Shown in pieces: positions 6,381 to 12,837 of a stretch of DNA of 12,837 nt. Each line of letters begins with the position of its first letter. The stretch's first letter is position 1. The DNA is from Anaerolineae bacterium (GTDB lineage Bacteria > Chloroflexota > Anaerolineae > B4-G1 > SLSP01), in the NCBI GenBank assembly GCA_016927095.1, contig JAFGNI010000264.1, forward strand, positions 1 to 12,837, read 5' to 3'. A model generated the notes under the pieces. It made no database searches and had not been told where the DNA came from. It saw only the letters and a list, made by a program, of their open reading frames with translations. The position numbers were made by a program, and so were the translations under genes.

Positions 6381-7411
6381 GTATCGACGCCATATGGGTA
6401 ACACGAGATCAGCGTGAGCACAGGCGTACTCGTGTTGTCCATGACGCTCACCTCTTTCGGGCTGACGATCCGCGTCTGCTCCACCACGTAGCGATACGAC
6501 GTCGACTGCGTCTCTAGCACGATCTCGTCATCAACTGTCAGCTCCGGGAGGCGCCTGAAGATCTCACCATAGATATCGTTGTGCGCCGCGATCACGCAGT
6601 TGCCTCGCTCGCCGGGGTTGACTGTGCCTATCGTGTGCCCGGCGCCCTTCTTCAGCGACTCCCAGTCGTCACCCTCCACCACGGGTGCATCTACGCCTAT
6701 CGCCGGGATAACGATCCGGCGCCCGTGCTCCGCGCCTAGGGTAGGCGCAGGCAGCGGCGTGACCTCAGCCACAAGTCCCCTCAAATGCGCGGGAACCAAA
6801 GCCGGCTCTGAGAATCCCTCCGCATCGGGTGGCGTATGGCCTCCCGGCAGCACCACCGCGCGGATCATCGGAGTTGGCGTCACCGTGGGCAACACCATCT
6901 CGTTTCTGCTTTCCTCGTTGATCTGGTTGACGGTGGTCACCATCTGGAGGACAACCCAGACCAAGCCCAAGACCGCCAGGATCTCCACGAGCAGTAGCGC
7001 TTGGTCCCGGATCCAACGCCATTTGATGGGTCGCCGCTGGCGCCGGCGACTGCCTGTCTCAACGACCGCGCTATAGCGCTCTAGGGCCGCGCGCCCAGGC
7101 GGTGCTGTCGGTGGATCTTGCCCTAGAGGCAGCCGCAGCGCTGGATTGGGGACCGGCTGCGTGCCCGCTACCGCGACAACTTCCACTACCGCCGCAGAGC
7201 TCCGGTCCGAGTTCGCCACGGCAACGGGCTTCGGGTTCGGGGGCAAAGACGGGTTCCTGACTGCACCACTCGACGCTGGCGCCTTTATTTCGGGATCAGC
7301 CGCATCGGGGTTGTCACTCAGGCGCTTCAGCCGCTCCTGCCGCTTGCGGAGATGCACTAGCCGTTCTAGCTCTTCGATGCTCAGTTCGTCGACGTAGCGG
7401 TGGTCTTTCAC
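6341..7411 (-). CDS. Sortase family transpeptidase with long cytosolic N-terminus
   Basis: This 356-residue membrane enzyme has a C-terminal sortase domain (about 230-353) with the catalytic triad visible: His277 in AAHND, Cys337 in TLISCYPYG and Arg346 in DTHRIVV. Sortases cleave a sorting signal and join the protein to cell wall or to another protein outside the membrane. A single membrane helix (about 137-158) follows a strongly basic patch (121-135), so residues 1-136 should be cytosolic and the catalytic domain outside. The tail starts with a charged helix (about 8-32, ELSIEELERL) and then a Pro/Ala-rich low-complexity stretch. I cannot assign the sortase class safely. The start is GTG, preceded by AGGAGA (7415-7420). 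The preceding methyltransferase stop overlaps it as GTGA, indicating coupling. No substrate with an LPXTG-like signal was seen in the window. Confidence 0.9.
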   Translation of the reverse strand: MKDHRYVDELSIEELERLVHLRKRQERLKRLSDNPDAADPEIKAPASSGAVRNPSLPPNPKPVAVANSDRSSAAVVEVVAVAGTQPVPNPALRLPLGQDPPTAPPGRAALERYSAVVETGSRRRQRRPIKWRWIRDQALLLVEILAVLGLVWVVLQMVTTVNQINEESRNEMVLPTVTPTPMIRAVVLPGGHTPPDAEGFSEPALVPAHLRGLVAEVTPLPAPTLGAEHGRRIVIPAIGVDAPVVEGDDWESLKKGAGHTIGTVNPGERGNCVIAAHNDIYGEIFRRLPELTVDDEIVLETQSTSYRYVVEQTRIVSPKEVSVMDNTSTPVLTLISCYPYGVDTHRIVVIAALDTD

Positions 7412-8214
7412 TTCTCTCCTACAGCAAACACCTCACGCTGGAAGAACCAACGGAAGGGAGGCAGTTCAAACAGGACCCAGCGAGCCGCACGGAGGACAAA
7501 TCCCTCCTGGCGATGCTGGGGCGGCGTGCTCAGCCACGCGCGGACCGAGTGATAGCCGTGCCGTCGCAGGCCGAGCCACAGGCTGAGCGCGCTCTGCTCA
7601 TTGACGTGGACGTGCACGTTCTCCGGGATGATCTCCCGCGGATCCTTGGGGTACCGGTCTCTTTGCCCCATAAAGGCACGAACAAGCCTGACCCACGGGT
7701 AGGCATAGCGGTCGTACCAGACATTGGGTGCAGTGTGGATCACAATGCGTCCCCCTGGCTTCAACACCCGATAGGCTTCGCGCATGGCGAGATCCAGCTC
7801 AGCCGGGTAGAGATGCTCGACGATATCCAGCATCAGGATTCGGTCGAAGGTGTCAGCCTGAAAAGGCAAGTAGAGCGCCGACGCTTGATAGACGCCCACG
7901 GGCAGCTCATCGGACTGAATCTGCGTGGCCATCTGCCTGGAGAGCCGCACAGCGACCGAAGCGTAGTCAATGCCGAAGGCGTGCGCCCCCAATTTGGACG
8001 TGCGGCGCAGGATCTCGCCCCGCCCACAACCCACATCCAGCACCTGCATCCCCTGGGCAATACCGGCAACGGCCAACGCTTCGGCCAGGCGCTGCGAAAG
8101 ATAAGCGCCCTCGCTCGACCGAAACTCCTGGTAGCCCTCACATACGTTGAGGAAGTACTGCTCATCGTAGAGAACCGAGGGAACAGAACCTGAGGAGTGG
8201 TCCGACACGGGCAT
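7408..8214 (-). CDS. Class I SAM-dependent methyltransferase (type 11)
   Basis: This 268-residue protein (counted from the ATG at 8214) has the Rossmann-type SAM fold. Motif I is VLDVGCGRG (58-66), followed by an acidic residue in GID (81-83), the segment LPFQADTFDRILMLDIVEHL (116-135), and LKPGGRIVIHTAPN (151-164). The C-terminal part is aromatic and basic and has no recognised domain. In an operon between a sugar-phosphate transferase and a sortase, methylation of a surface sugar or lipid-linked intermediate is likely, but the substrate cannot be read from the sequence. The upstream in-frame ATG at 8244 would give 278 residues. I prefer 8214 because it is preceded by GGAAAGG (8218-8224), while 8244 has no ribosome binding site. 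The stop overlaps the sortase GTG by four bases. Confidence 0.82.
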   Translation of the reverse strand: MPVSDHSSGSVPSVLYDEQYFLNVCEGYQEFRSSEGAYLSQRLAEALAVAGIAQGMQVLDVGCGRGEILRRTSKLGAHAFGIDYASVAVRLSRQMATQIQSDELPVGVYQASALYLPFQADTFDRILMLDIVEHLYPAELDLAMREAYRVLKPGGRIVIHTAPNVWYDRYAYPWVRLVRAFMGQRDRYPKDPREIIPENVHVHVNEQSALSLWLGLRRHGYHSVRAWLSTPPQHRQEGFVLRAARWVLFELPPFRWFFQREVFAVGEK

Positions 8215-8266
8215 CTGCCTTTCCGGGAGTGGGTGAACGCGCATCGCTGTTGGAAGTGGGGTTCAG

Positions 8267-9685
8267 TCAGTAGGCATTCGGCGACTGAAAGATCTGCAGC
8301 ACGGTTCGGATAATGATCTTGATATCCAGCAACAGGGACCAGTTCTCGCAGTACCAGAGATCGTACTTCGTCCGCTCGATAATCGACGTATCTCCTCGAT
8401 AGCCGTTGACCTGAGCCCAACCGGTCAGGCCGGCCTTCTCATGGTGGCGCTCCATGTAACGCGGGATGCTCCGCCGGAACTGCTCCACGTAGACCGGCCG
8501 CTCAGGTCGCGGGCCCACCAGACTCATATCACCGATCAGCACGTTGATGAACTGAGGCAGCTCATCTAGATTGGTCTTCCGCAAGAACGCGCCGATCCTC
8601 GTCCGCCGGGGGTCATCTTCCGTCGTCCACCCAGGCCCATGTTGTTCCGCATCCGTGCGCATTGAGCGAAACTTGATGATTGGGAACGGGCGCGCATCCA
8701 AACCCATGCGCTCCTGCACGTAGAACGCCGGCCCAGGCGACTCCAGCTTGACGAGAGCGGCAATCAGCATCATGAACGGCGAGAGCACAACTAGGCCTAC
8801 GCTCGCCCCAACAATGTCCAGCACGCGCTTCGACACCCGGCGCCAACCGGTCAACGCGATGTCGCGCACAGTCAAGAGCGGCAGACCGCCCATCTCGCTG
8901 ATACTCACAGCGCCAGCCATGATCTGGAACAGGTCTGGGTAGACGCGGATGGTGACGCGCCGCCCTTCACACTGGGAGATGAGCCAAAGCAGGTCGCGGT
9001 GCGGCGTCTCTTCAGGCAGCGCGATGATCACCTCATCAGCAAACGCGGAGGCAATGATCTCTCCCAGCTGAGCAGATGTCCCCAGGATCGGGACACCCAA
9101 CAGCTCCTCCAGGTCACTGTCCTGCATCGTGACAACGCCCAGCGCCTCGTAGCCCAGATCGGGCGACCACAGGATCTTCTGGAGGATCATGCGGGCAATA
9201 TCACCCGTGCCGACGACCAGGACATTGCGCCTGCCCCAACCTCGTCGCACCAGTCGTCGGCGCAGCCAGTCATTGAGCAGGCGCCCTAGCGCAATCAGGA
9301 AGATGGAGAGCGCCCAGGCGTAGAAAACCATGACACGGGAGTAGTCCTGCCCGACGACGAAGCTCCGGAGCGTCAGGGAATCGAGCGCCACCCCCATCAG
9401 GGTCCCGATGGTCGAGCCAACCACGATCCCGCTGAGTTCATCCACACGCGACGCACGCGTCAGCTGGTAGAGCCGGGTGAAAAAGAAAACGCCAATCAGC
9501 GAGGCAATGTGGATGGCCATCATGGGCAGATGGCCCAGGAAGGGGTCCATCCCTTCAGCAGCGTTCGGGACCGGGATCAGAGTCCGGAGTACGTAGGCGA
9601 GGGCAAAGGCCAGCCCCCCCATCAGCACGTCCGTCAGGACCAGCAGGAGGACAAAAAGACGATGCGCCCGGTCAACCTTGATCAT
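8267..9685 (-). CDS. Polyprenyl-phosphate sugar-phosphate transferase (WbaP/EpsL type)
   Basis: This 472-residue membrane enzyme transfers a sugar phosphate from a nucleotide sugar to undecaprenyl phosphate, the priming step of exopolysaccharide or O-antigen-like glycans. Four membrane helices (about 9-33, 53-71, 87-107, 117-137) precede a nucleotide-binding-like CoA-binding_3 region (VLVVGTGDIA at 155-164). Next comes the catalytic phosphoglycosyltransferase domain (about 284-470): KRVLDI followed by a hydrophobic re-entrant helix (286-311), FYVQERMG, IIKFRSM, LDELPQ with the catalytic Asp374-Glu375 pair, GDMSLVGPRPE, and LTGWAQVNGYRG (420-431). The length is normal for the family. The start at 9685 overlaps the upstream glycosyltransferase stop as ATGA. 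This is better than the in-frame TTG at 9703, although neither has a clear ribosome binding site, so translation probably depends on coupling. The sugar is unknown. Confidence 0.92.
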   Translation of the reverse strand: MIKVDRAHRLFVLLLVLTDVLMGGLAFALAYVLRTLIPVPNAAEGMDPFLGHLPMMAIHIASLIGVFFFTRLYQLTRASRVDELSGIVVGSTIGTLMGVALDSLTLRSFVVGQDYSRVMVFYAWALSIFLIALGRLLNDWLRRRLVRRGWGRRNVLVVGTGDIARMILQKILWSPDLGYEALGVVTMQDSDLEELLGVPILGTSAQLGEIIASAFADEVIIALPEETPHRDLLWLISQCEGRRVTIRVYPDLFQIMAGAVSISEMGGLPLLTVRDIALTGWRRVSKRVLDIVGASVGLVVLSPFMMLIAALVKLESPGPAFYVQERMGLDARPFPIIKFRSMRTDAEQHGPGWTTEDDPRRTRIGAFLRKTNLDELPQFINVLIGDMSLVGPRPERPVYVEQFRRSIPRYMERHHEKAGLTGWAQVNGYRGDTSIIERTKYDLWYCENWSLLLDIKIIIRTVLQIFQSPNAY

Positions 9686-10569
9686 AGGAGCTGAGTTCGC
9701 CAACGCATAAGGTGTGTCTGCAGTCGAATGACGAGAAGGATCACTACGTTCAGTGGACCAAAGGTCCGAGCAGCAAAGTGCTTCCGATGGAAGATCTCCA
9801 TCGATCGCCAGAACTCCACCTGTGCCCGTGGGTTCTGGCGACTTGAAGCACGCTTGACATGGAGAACAATCACCTCAGGATAGTACATCACGCGCCAGCC
9901 CGCCTCTTTGATCCGGTACGCCCAGTCCAGATCCTCTCCGTACATGAAGAAGCTCTCATCCAAAAGGCCGGCATCGCCAATGGCCGCGCGTTTGACCATC
10001 ATGAAGGCACCCACCACCGAGTCCACTTCGGCGATCTGGTCCTCGTCCAGGTAGGTCAGATTGTAGCGACCAAAACGTGGGCTCTTCGGAAACAGCCTGG
10101 AGAGCCCGGTCATCCGGTAGAAAGACACCTCCGGTGTCGGAAACGATCGCCGGCAAGCCATGTCCAGCGAACCGTCGAGGCGCACGAGCTTGGGCCCCAC
10201 GACGCCGACACGGTCGGCATTGTCGGCGTACGCAACGCTTCGCGCCAACGCATCTGGAGGTAACTCAGTATCTGCGTTCAGCAGCAGCGCATATCGTGGC
10301 ACGCCCGTCGAGGTCGGATCGCCAAACCCCAGCGCCCGCAATCCCTGATTGTTGGCGGCAGGGTAGCCAAGATTGTCGTCGTTGCTGATGAGTTTCACCT
10401 GAGGGAAGTCAGAAGCTACCATCTCCGCACTTCCATCGTCAGAGTCGTTGTCGACGACGCACACCGTGAAGGTGACCCCTTCACTCGCCAGCACGGTCTC
10501 AAGGCACCGCTTCAGCAGGTCTCGCGTCTTGTAGTTGACGATGACTATCCCGACATCGACGCTGGTCAT
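9682..10569 (-). CDS. GT2 family glycosyltransferase (WbbL/rhamnosyltransferase-like)
   Basis: This 295-residue (counted from ATG 10569) GT-A-fold enzyme transfers a sugar from an NDP-sugar to a growing glycan at the cytosolic face of the membrane. Visible motifs are VNYKTRDLL near the N-terminus, VVDNDSDDGS (38-47), the metal-binding NADTE (98-102), VGAFMMVKR (186-194) and the acidic GEDLDWAYR (211-219) that supplies the likely catalytic base. The pattern fits the WbbL-like rhamnosyltransferase group, but the sugar is inferred only. The gene leads a four-gene operon. An ATG at 10578 lies three codons upstream, but it falls within the predicted -10 box. Neither ATG has a ribosome binding site, so I favour 10569 and a leaderless message. 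The stop overlaps the next gene as ATGA. Confidence 0.9.
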   Translation of the reverse strand: MTSVDVGIVIVNYKTRDLLKRCLETVLASEGVTFTVCVVDNDSDDGSAEMVASDFPQVKLISNDDNLGYPAANNQGLRALGFGDPTSTGVPRYALLLNADTELPPDALARSVAYADNADRVGVVGPKLVRLDGSLDMACRRSFPTPEVSFYRMTGLSRLFPKSPRFGRYNLTYLDEDQIAEVDSVVGAFMMVKRAAIGDAGLLDESFFMYGEDLDWAYRIKEAGWRVMYYPEVIVLHVKRASSRQNPRAQVEFWRSMEIFHRKHFAARTFGPLNVVILLVIRLQTHLMRWRTQLL

Positions 10570-10576
10570 GGGCACC

Positions 10577-10604
10577 ATTCTAGCACACTCACCATGCCCG
10601 GCAA
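10577..10604 (-). promoter_or_regulatory. Promoter of the glycan operon, possibly leaderless
   Basis: On the minus strand, TTGCCG (10599-10604) is followed after 16 bases by TAGAAT (10577-10582). The A of the ATG at 10569 lies eight bases past the -10 box, about where transcription should begin. Together with the absence of a ribosome binding site, this suggests the mRNA starts at or next to the start codon. The -35 match is only moderate. Confidence 0.45.
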
Positions 10605-10611
10605 GCTTCGT

Positions 10612-10640
10612 TTGACTTACGCGATTGGCAAGTCTACAAT
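10612..10640 (+). promoter_or_regulatory. Strong sigma70-like promoter of the aminotransferase gene
   Basis: TTGACT (10612-10617), a 17-base spacer and TACAAT (10635-10640) match the consensus closely. Transcription would start near 10647, about 142 bases before the aminotransferase ATG. The -35 box lies seven bases from that of the divergent glycan-operon promoter, so the two may compete or share a regulator. Confidence 0.7.
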
Positions 10641-10672
10641 CAGCGTGCGTAGGGACGATGCGGCAGATGTGT

Positions 10673-10756
10673 GTCTAGGACAGACGCGGTCCAGCCCCAA
10701 GGCCGCTAGACCGCCTGACATCAGATCCCCACGACCATCCATCACAGCCAGACCGC
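10673..10756 (+). other. Aminotransferase leader with competing short hairpins
   Basis: In the transcribed leader, GTCTAG (10673-10678) can pair with CTAGAC (10706-10711). GTGTCT (10671-10676) can pair, with one G-U pair, with AGACGC (10682-10687). GCGGTC (10686-10691) can pair with GACCGC either at 10709-10714 or at 10751-10756. These pairings overlap and exclude each other, as in an attenuator, but each stem is only six pairs and there is no U-tract terminator. I recognise no known riboswitch or T-box, so this may be chance. Confidence 0.25.
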
Positions 10757-10772
10757 AATCAGAGAGCGCGTC

Positions 10773-10779
10773 AGGAGGT
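10773..10779 (+). promoter_or_regulatory. Ribosome binding site that fixes the aminotransferase start
   Basis: AGGAGGT lies nine bases before the ATG at 10789. The frame is open upstream to an ATG at 10594, but that region contains the promoter, so the site at 10773-10779 decides the start. Confidence 0.8.
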
Positions 10780-10788
10780 AATAAGCCA

Positions 10789-12009
10789 ATGTCAACACAG
10801 GATCCGTCGTCCGGCAACGATATGCACTGGGAGAACCGGCTAGCTCAGAGAATGACCAGCATGCGCAGTTCGGCGATCCGCGAGCTCTTGAAGATCACGC
10901 AGCTGCCGGATGTCATCTCGTTCGCTGGTGGGTTGCCCGCACCTGAGCTCTTTCCCGTGCGGGAGATCGAGGAAGCTTGCGAGTATCTGCTGCGCCATGA
11001 GGCAAAGCGAGCTCTCCAGTACAGCACCACGGAGGGGCATCCGCCGCTACGTGAATTCCTGGCTGAGTCGATGGCCAAGTACGGCATCCACCACAGCCCC
11101 GACAACATCCTGATCACGACGGGATCACAGCAGGCTCTGGATCTGATTGGCAAGGTCTTCGTGGATCCGGGAAGCGCCATCTTGACGGGCCGCCCCACCT
11201 ACCTCGGCGCCATTCAGGCCTGGCGCGCCTATCAGGCCGAGTTTTTCACCGTCCCCCTCGATGATGGAGGCATGCGGGTCGACCTTGTCGAGGATATCGT
11301 CAAGGAGACCCCCGTGCGCTATCTCTATGTCCTGCCCAACTTCCACAACCCGGCGGGCACCACCTTGACCGAGGAGCGCCGTCACGCCCTTGTCGATATC
11401 GCCCGAAGACACGACCTGGTCATCATTGAGGACGATCCCTACGGCGCTCTGCGCTATGAGGGTGAGGACATTGTGCCCATCGCCTCCCTGGCGCCGGAGC
11501 GGACGATCTACCTAGGCACCTTCTCCAAGACGTTGACGCCGGGCCTTAGAATCGGCTGGGTGGTGGGTCCCAAGGCGATCCTCAACCGGCTAGTGCAGGC
11601 CAAACAGGGCTCGGACCTGCACACCAGCACCTTCGACCAGATGATTGCCAACGATATCGCGCAGCGAGGAATCCTCAGAGCGCACGTCCGGAAGCTCTGT
11701 CGTATCTATGGGGAACGCCGAGACACAATGCTGGATGCTCTCACCGAGTTCTGGCCTGAGGGGTCGAGTTGGACGCGTCCGCAGGGCGGGCTCTTCCTGT
11801 GGGCACGCGCGCCAGAGTCTGTCGACACCCTGGAACTACTGGGCGTCGCGATCCAGCGCAAAGTGGCCTTCGTGCCAGGAGTGAACTTCTACCCCCATAG
11901 CGACGGCGGTCACAATGCGATGCGCCTCAACTTCTCCAACGCGAAGCCCGATATGATTGTGGAGGGCATCCAGCGGCTGGGGCTCACCCTGAAGGAGGTG
12001 CTCTCCTAG
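10789..12009 (+). CDS. PLP-dependent aminotransferase, LysN/2-aminoadipate type
   Basis: This 406-residue class I fold-type aminotransferase moves an amino group between an amino acid and a 2-oxo acid using pyridoxal phosphate. Visible landmarks are SFAGGLPAPELFP (44-56), YSTTEGHPPLRE (78-89), GSQQALDLIGKVF (112-124), NFHNPAG (184-190, with Asn187 near the cofactor), IIEDDPYG (212-219, Asp215 binding the pyridine nitrogen), FSKTLTPGLRIGW (245-257, with Lys247 forming the Schiff base), QAKQGSDLHTS (270-280) and the carboxylate-binding Arg379 in MRLNFS. It closely resembles Thermus LysN, a broad 2-aminoadipate, leucine and glutamate aminotransferase. The true substrate could be aromatic, branched-chain or aminoadipate. 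No lysine-pathway genes adjoin it, so I give no symbol. It is a single gene with its own promoter and a downstream hairpin. Confidence 0.92.
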   Translation: MSTQDPSSGNDMHWENRLAQRMTSMRSSAIRELLKITQLPDVISFAGGLPAPELFPVREIEEACEYLLRHEAKRALQYSTTEGHPPLREFLAESMAKYGIHHSPDNILITTGSQQALDLIGKVFVDPGSAILTGRPTYLGAIQAWRAYQAEFFTVPLDDGGMRVDLVEDIVKETPVRYLYVLPNFHNPAGTTLTEERRHALVDIARRHDLVIIEDDPYGALRYEGEDIVPIASLAPERTIYLGTFSKTLTPGLRIGWVVGPKAILNRLVQAKQGSDLHTSTFDQMIANDIAQRGILRAHVRKLCRIYGERRDTMLDALTEFWPEGSSWTRPQGGLFLWARAPESVDTLELLGVAIQRKVAFVPGVNFYPHSDGGHNAMRLNFSNAKPDMIVEGIQRLGLTLKEVLS

Positions 12010-12018
12010 AGAGACCGT

Positions 12019-12067
12019 CTGACCGGTCAGGGGGCTCTCGCTATCCGCAACGGTAGCGGGGCCCCCT
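12019..12067. terminator. Strong hairpin between convergent genes, likely bidirectional terminator
   Basis: AGGGGGC (12029-12035) and GCCCCCT (12061-12067) pair perfectly. After a small internal loop, CGCTA (12039-12043) pairs with TAGCG (12054-12058), and CCG (12045-12047) with CGG (12051-12053) around a CAA loop. The hairpin lies between the ends of the aminotransferase and archease genes. No U-rich run follows on either side, so the terminator role is inferred from position and stability. Just before it, overlapping by two bases, is the perfect 12-base palindrome CTGACCGGTCAG (12019-12030), which could be a separate protein site. Confidence 0.55.
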
Positions 12068-12073
12068 GGACGT

Positions 12074-12475
12074 TTACACGTCAAAGACAATCTCTGTCTC
12101 GTACCCGCCATTCCGCTGGGAGACGCCCACCATGTGATACGTGACAGCCTTGATGTGCGCACGCCGTTGGGCCAGAGCGCATCCGGTTACCTCCGCCTCG
12201 AGCGCTGTTGGGGTCAGGGTCGTGAACACGATCTCCGTGAACAGCGCCCCGTCGCGCTCATGCAGGTAGAGCAGTTCGTTCAGCCAGTCCACCAGCAGTC
12301 CCTCAACATCGCCGGCAGTGAGGGCAACCGTGGCCCTCGATCGGCCTCCCGATCCCCCCTCGGCCAGAAGAGAGAACATCCCCTGGGCGGCCGTCCGGAA
12401 GAGATCGGCAAGATCCTCACCCCAGACGTGAAGAGCCAGATCGGCGGTATGCAACACCTCTTCCCACCGCCCCAT
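12074..12475 (-). CDS. Archease, activator of RtcB-type RNA ligase
   Basis: This 133-residue protein fits the archease family. Archeases stimulate guanylylation and turnover of the RtcB RNA ligase that joins 2',3'-cyclic-phosphate and 5'-OH RNA ends. Diagnostic features are HTADLALHVWGEDLADLF (9-26) with its conserved Asp12, LLVDWLNELLYLHE (60-73), and the C-terminal IKAVTYHMVGV followed by a final acidic VFDV (Asp132), which completes the metal-binding site. Length is typical. No rtcB gene lies in the window. The gene follows mobB with a one-base TGATG overlap at 12475, so the two are translationally coupled. A GTG one codon earlier (12478) is an alternative start. AAGGTGGGG upstream can serve as the ribosome binding site. 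Confidence 0.9.
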   Translation of the reverse strand: MGRWEEVLHTADLALHVWGEDLADLFRTAAQGMFSLLAEGGSGGRSRATVALTAGDVEGLLVDWLNELLYLHERDGALFTEIVFTTLTPTALEAEVTGCALAQRRAHIKAVTYHMVGVSQRNGGYETEIVFDV

Positions 12476-12837
12476 CACGCCCCACCTTCCGCGTAGGATA
12501 GTAGCAACTCGACCACCCCGGCAACGTCATTCAACGCCAGCATCGGGCAATCTAGCGTGAGCCCGGACACATCCGTCACACAGGCAAGCCGGTGTTCGAG
12601 GTCCTGGAGCGGCTGCGGATTACAGGCCGCGCGGATGACCTCAATCTTCGGCACCCGGCTTCGCTTGTAACCTTCGACCAACACCAGCGTTGGGCTCTCG
12701 GTCCCTACAGTGACGACAGATTCCAGCACTTCCTGTAGCGTGAGCTCAACGCGCAGGCGGCGCGACAACGCTATGCGATCCGGCGCAACCAAGGCAACCT
12801 GCTCCGCACCAACATCCCATAGCCGCCGTGTGTCTGA
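12475..12837 (-). CDS. mobB: MobB, molybdopterin-guanine dinucleotide biosynthesis adaptor (partial, N-terminus off window)
   Basis: The frame is open from the window edge to the stop at 12475, giving 120 residues of a protein that begins outside. The visible part starts with SDTRRLWDVGAEQVALVAPD, matching the MobB pattern DT-x-R-x3-AGA-x2-V. It continues to TLVLVEGYKRSRVPKIEVIR (about 50-69), the family signature VEGYK-x4-PKIEV. The remaining C-terminal part is variable. The N-terminal P-loop that binds GTP lies beyond the window. MobB is a GTP-binding partner of MobA in attaching GMP to molybdopterin. A TTG at 12792 is inside the conserved domain and is not the true start. It is coupled to archease by a one-base overlap. 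Confidence 0.85.
   Translation of the reverse strand, partial: SDTRRLWDVGAEQVALVAPDRIALSRRLRVELTLQEVLESVVTVGTESPTLVLVEGYKRSRVPKIEVIRAACNPQPLQDLEHRLACVTDVSGLTLDCPMLALNDVAGVVELLLSYAEGGA

Noticed and set aside
7513..8193. Plus-strand 226-codon open frame
   Set aside because: It is antisense to the methyltransferase, with no domain and no promoter or ribosome binding site.
7833..8420. Minus-strand 195-codon open frame
   Set aside because: It is a frame-shifted shadow spanning the end of the sugar transferase and the methyltransferase, both with clear family motifs in another frame.
9686..9703. TTG start for the sugar-phosphate transferase
   Set aside because: The ATGA overlap with the glycosyltransferase stop at 9685 is a typical coupled start, and the TTG has no ribosome binding site.
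10594..10788. 65-codon N-terminal extension of the aminotransferase
   Set aside because: The predicted promoter (10612-10640) lies within it, and a good AGGAGGT precedes ATG 10789.
12790..12792. TTG as the start of a complete small protein before archease
   Set aside because: The frame is open to the window edge and the upstream residues match MobB, so the gene is truncated by the window.

Overview
The window looks like chromosomal DNA of a Chloroflexota bacterium (Anaerolineae/Caldilineae/Thermoflexia-like). This is inferred from moderately high GC, a secreted LysM plus PA14 protein with Pro/Thr linkers, a sortase with a long cytosolic tail, and a GAF-type NarL-family histidine kinase. I cannot name a genus. 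Genes are tightly packed on both strands. I see no tRNA, rRNA, CRISPR array, insertion sequence or phage gene.

Layout. (1) 19-870, minus: class II fructose-bisphosphate aldolase with its own promoter about 140 bases upstream. (2) 1075-2322, minus: secreted protein with two LysM and two PA14 domains. (3) 2323-2645: divergent control region with one leftward and two rightward sigma70-like promoters; a four-half-site TCAAG/CTTGA palindrome links the two divergent -35 boxes. (4) 2646-6380, plus: YchF-like GTPase, orphan sensor histidine kinase, and an unrecognised multi-pass membrane protein coupled to the kinase by 2 bases. (5) 6341-10569, minus: four-gene surface-glycan operon made of GT2 glycosyltransferase, polyprenyl-phosphate sugar-phosphate transferase, SAM methyltransferase and sortase. 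Two of its three junctions are 4-base ATGA/GTGA overlaps. Its last gene overlaps the membrane-protein gene tail to tail by 40 bases. (6) 10570-10788: a second divergent promoter region, in which the glycosyltransferase may be leaderless and the aminotransferase has a leader of about 140 bases. (7) 10789-12009, plus: LysN-like PLP aminotransferase, followed by a strong hairpin that may end transcription from both sides. (8) 12074-12837, minus: archease preceded by the C-terminal part of MobB, which runs off the window.

How the genes work together. The glycan operon would build a lipid-linked sugar at the membrane: the sugar transferase primes it, the GT2 enzyme extends it, and the methyltransferase may modify it. 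The sortase would attach proteins at the surface. The LysM-PA14 protein is a plausible cell-wall glycan binder but carries no visible sorting signal. The aldolase, aminotransferase, YchF, archease and MobB are ordinary metabolic or RNA/cofactor functions. Nothing here is clearly a new defence or mobile system. The most unusual points are the palindromic divergent operator, the kinase-membrane protein pair, the MobB-archease pairing without visible rtcB, and the sortase embedded in a glycan operon.
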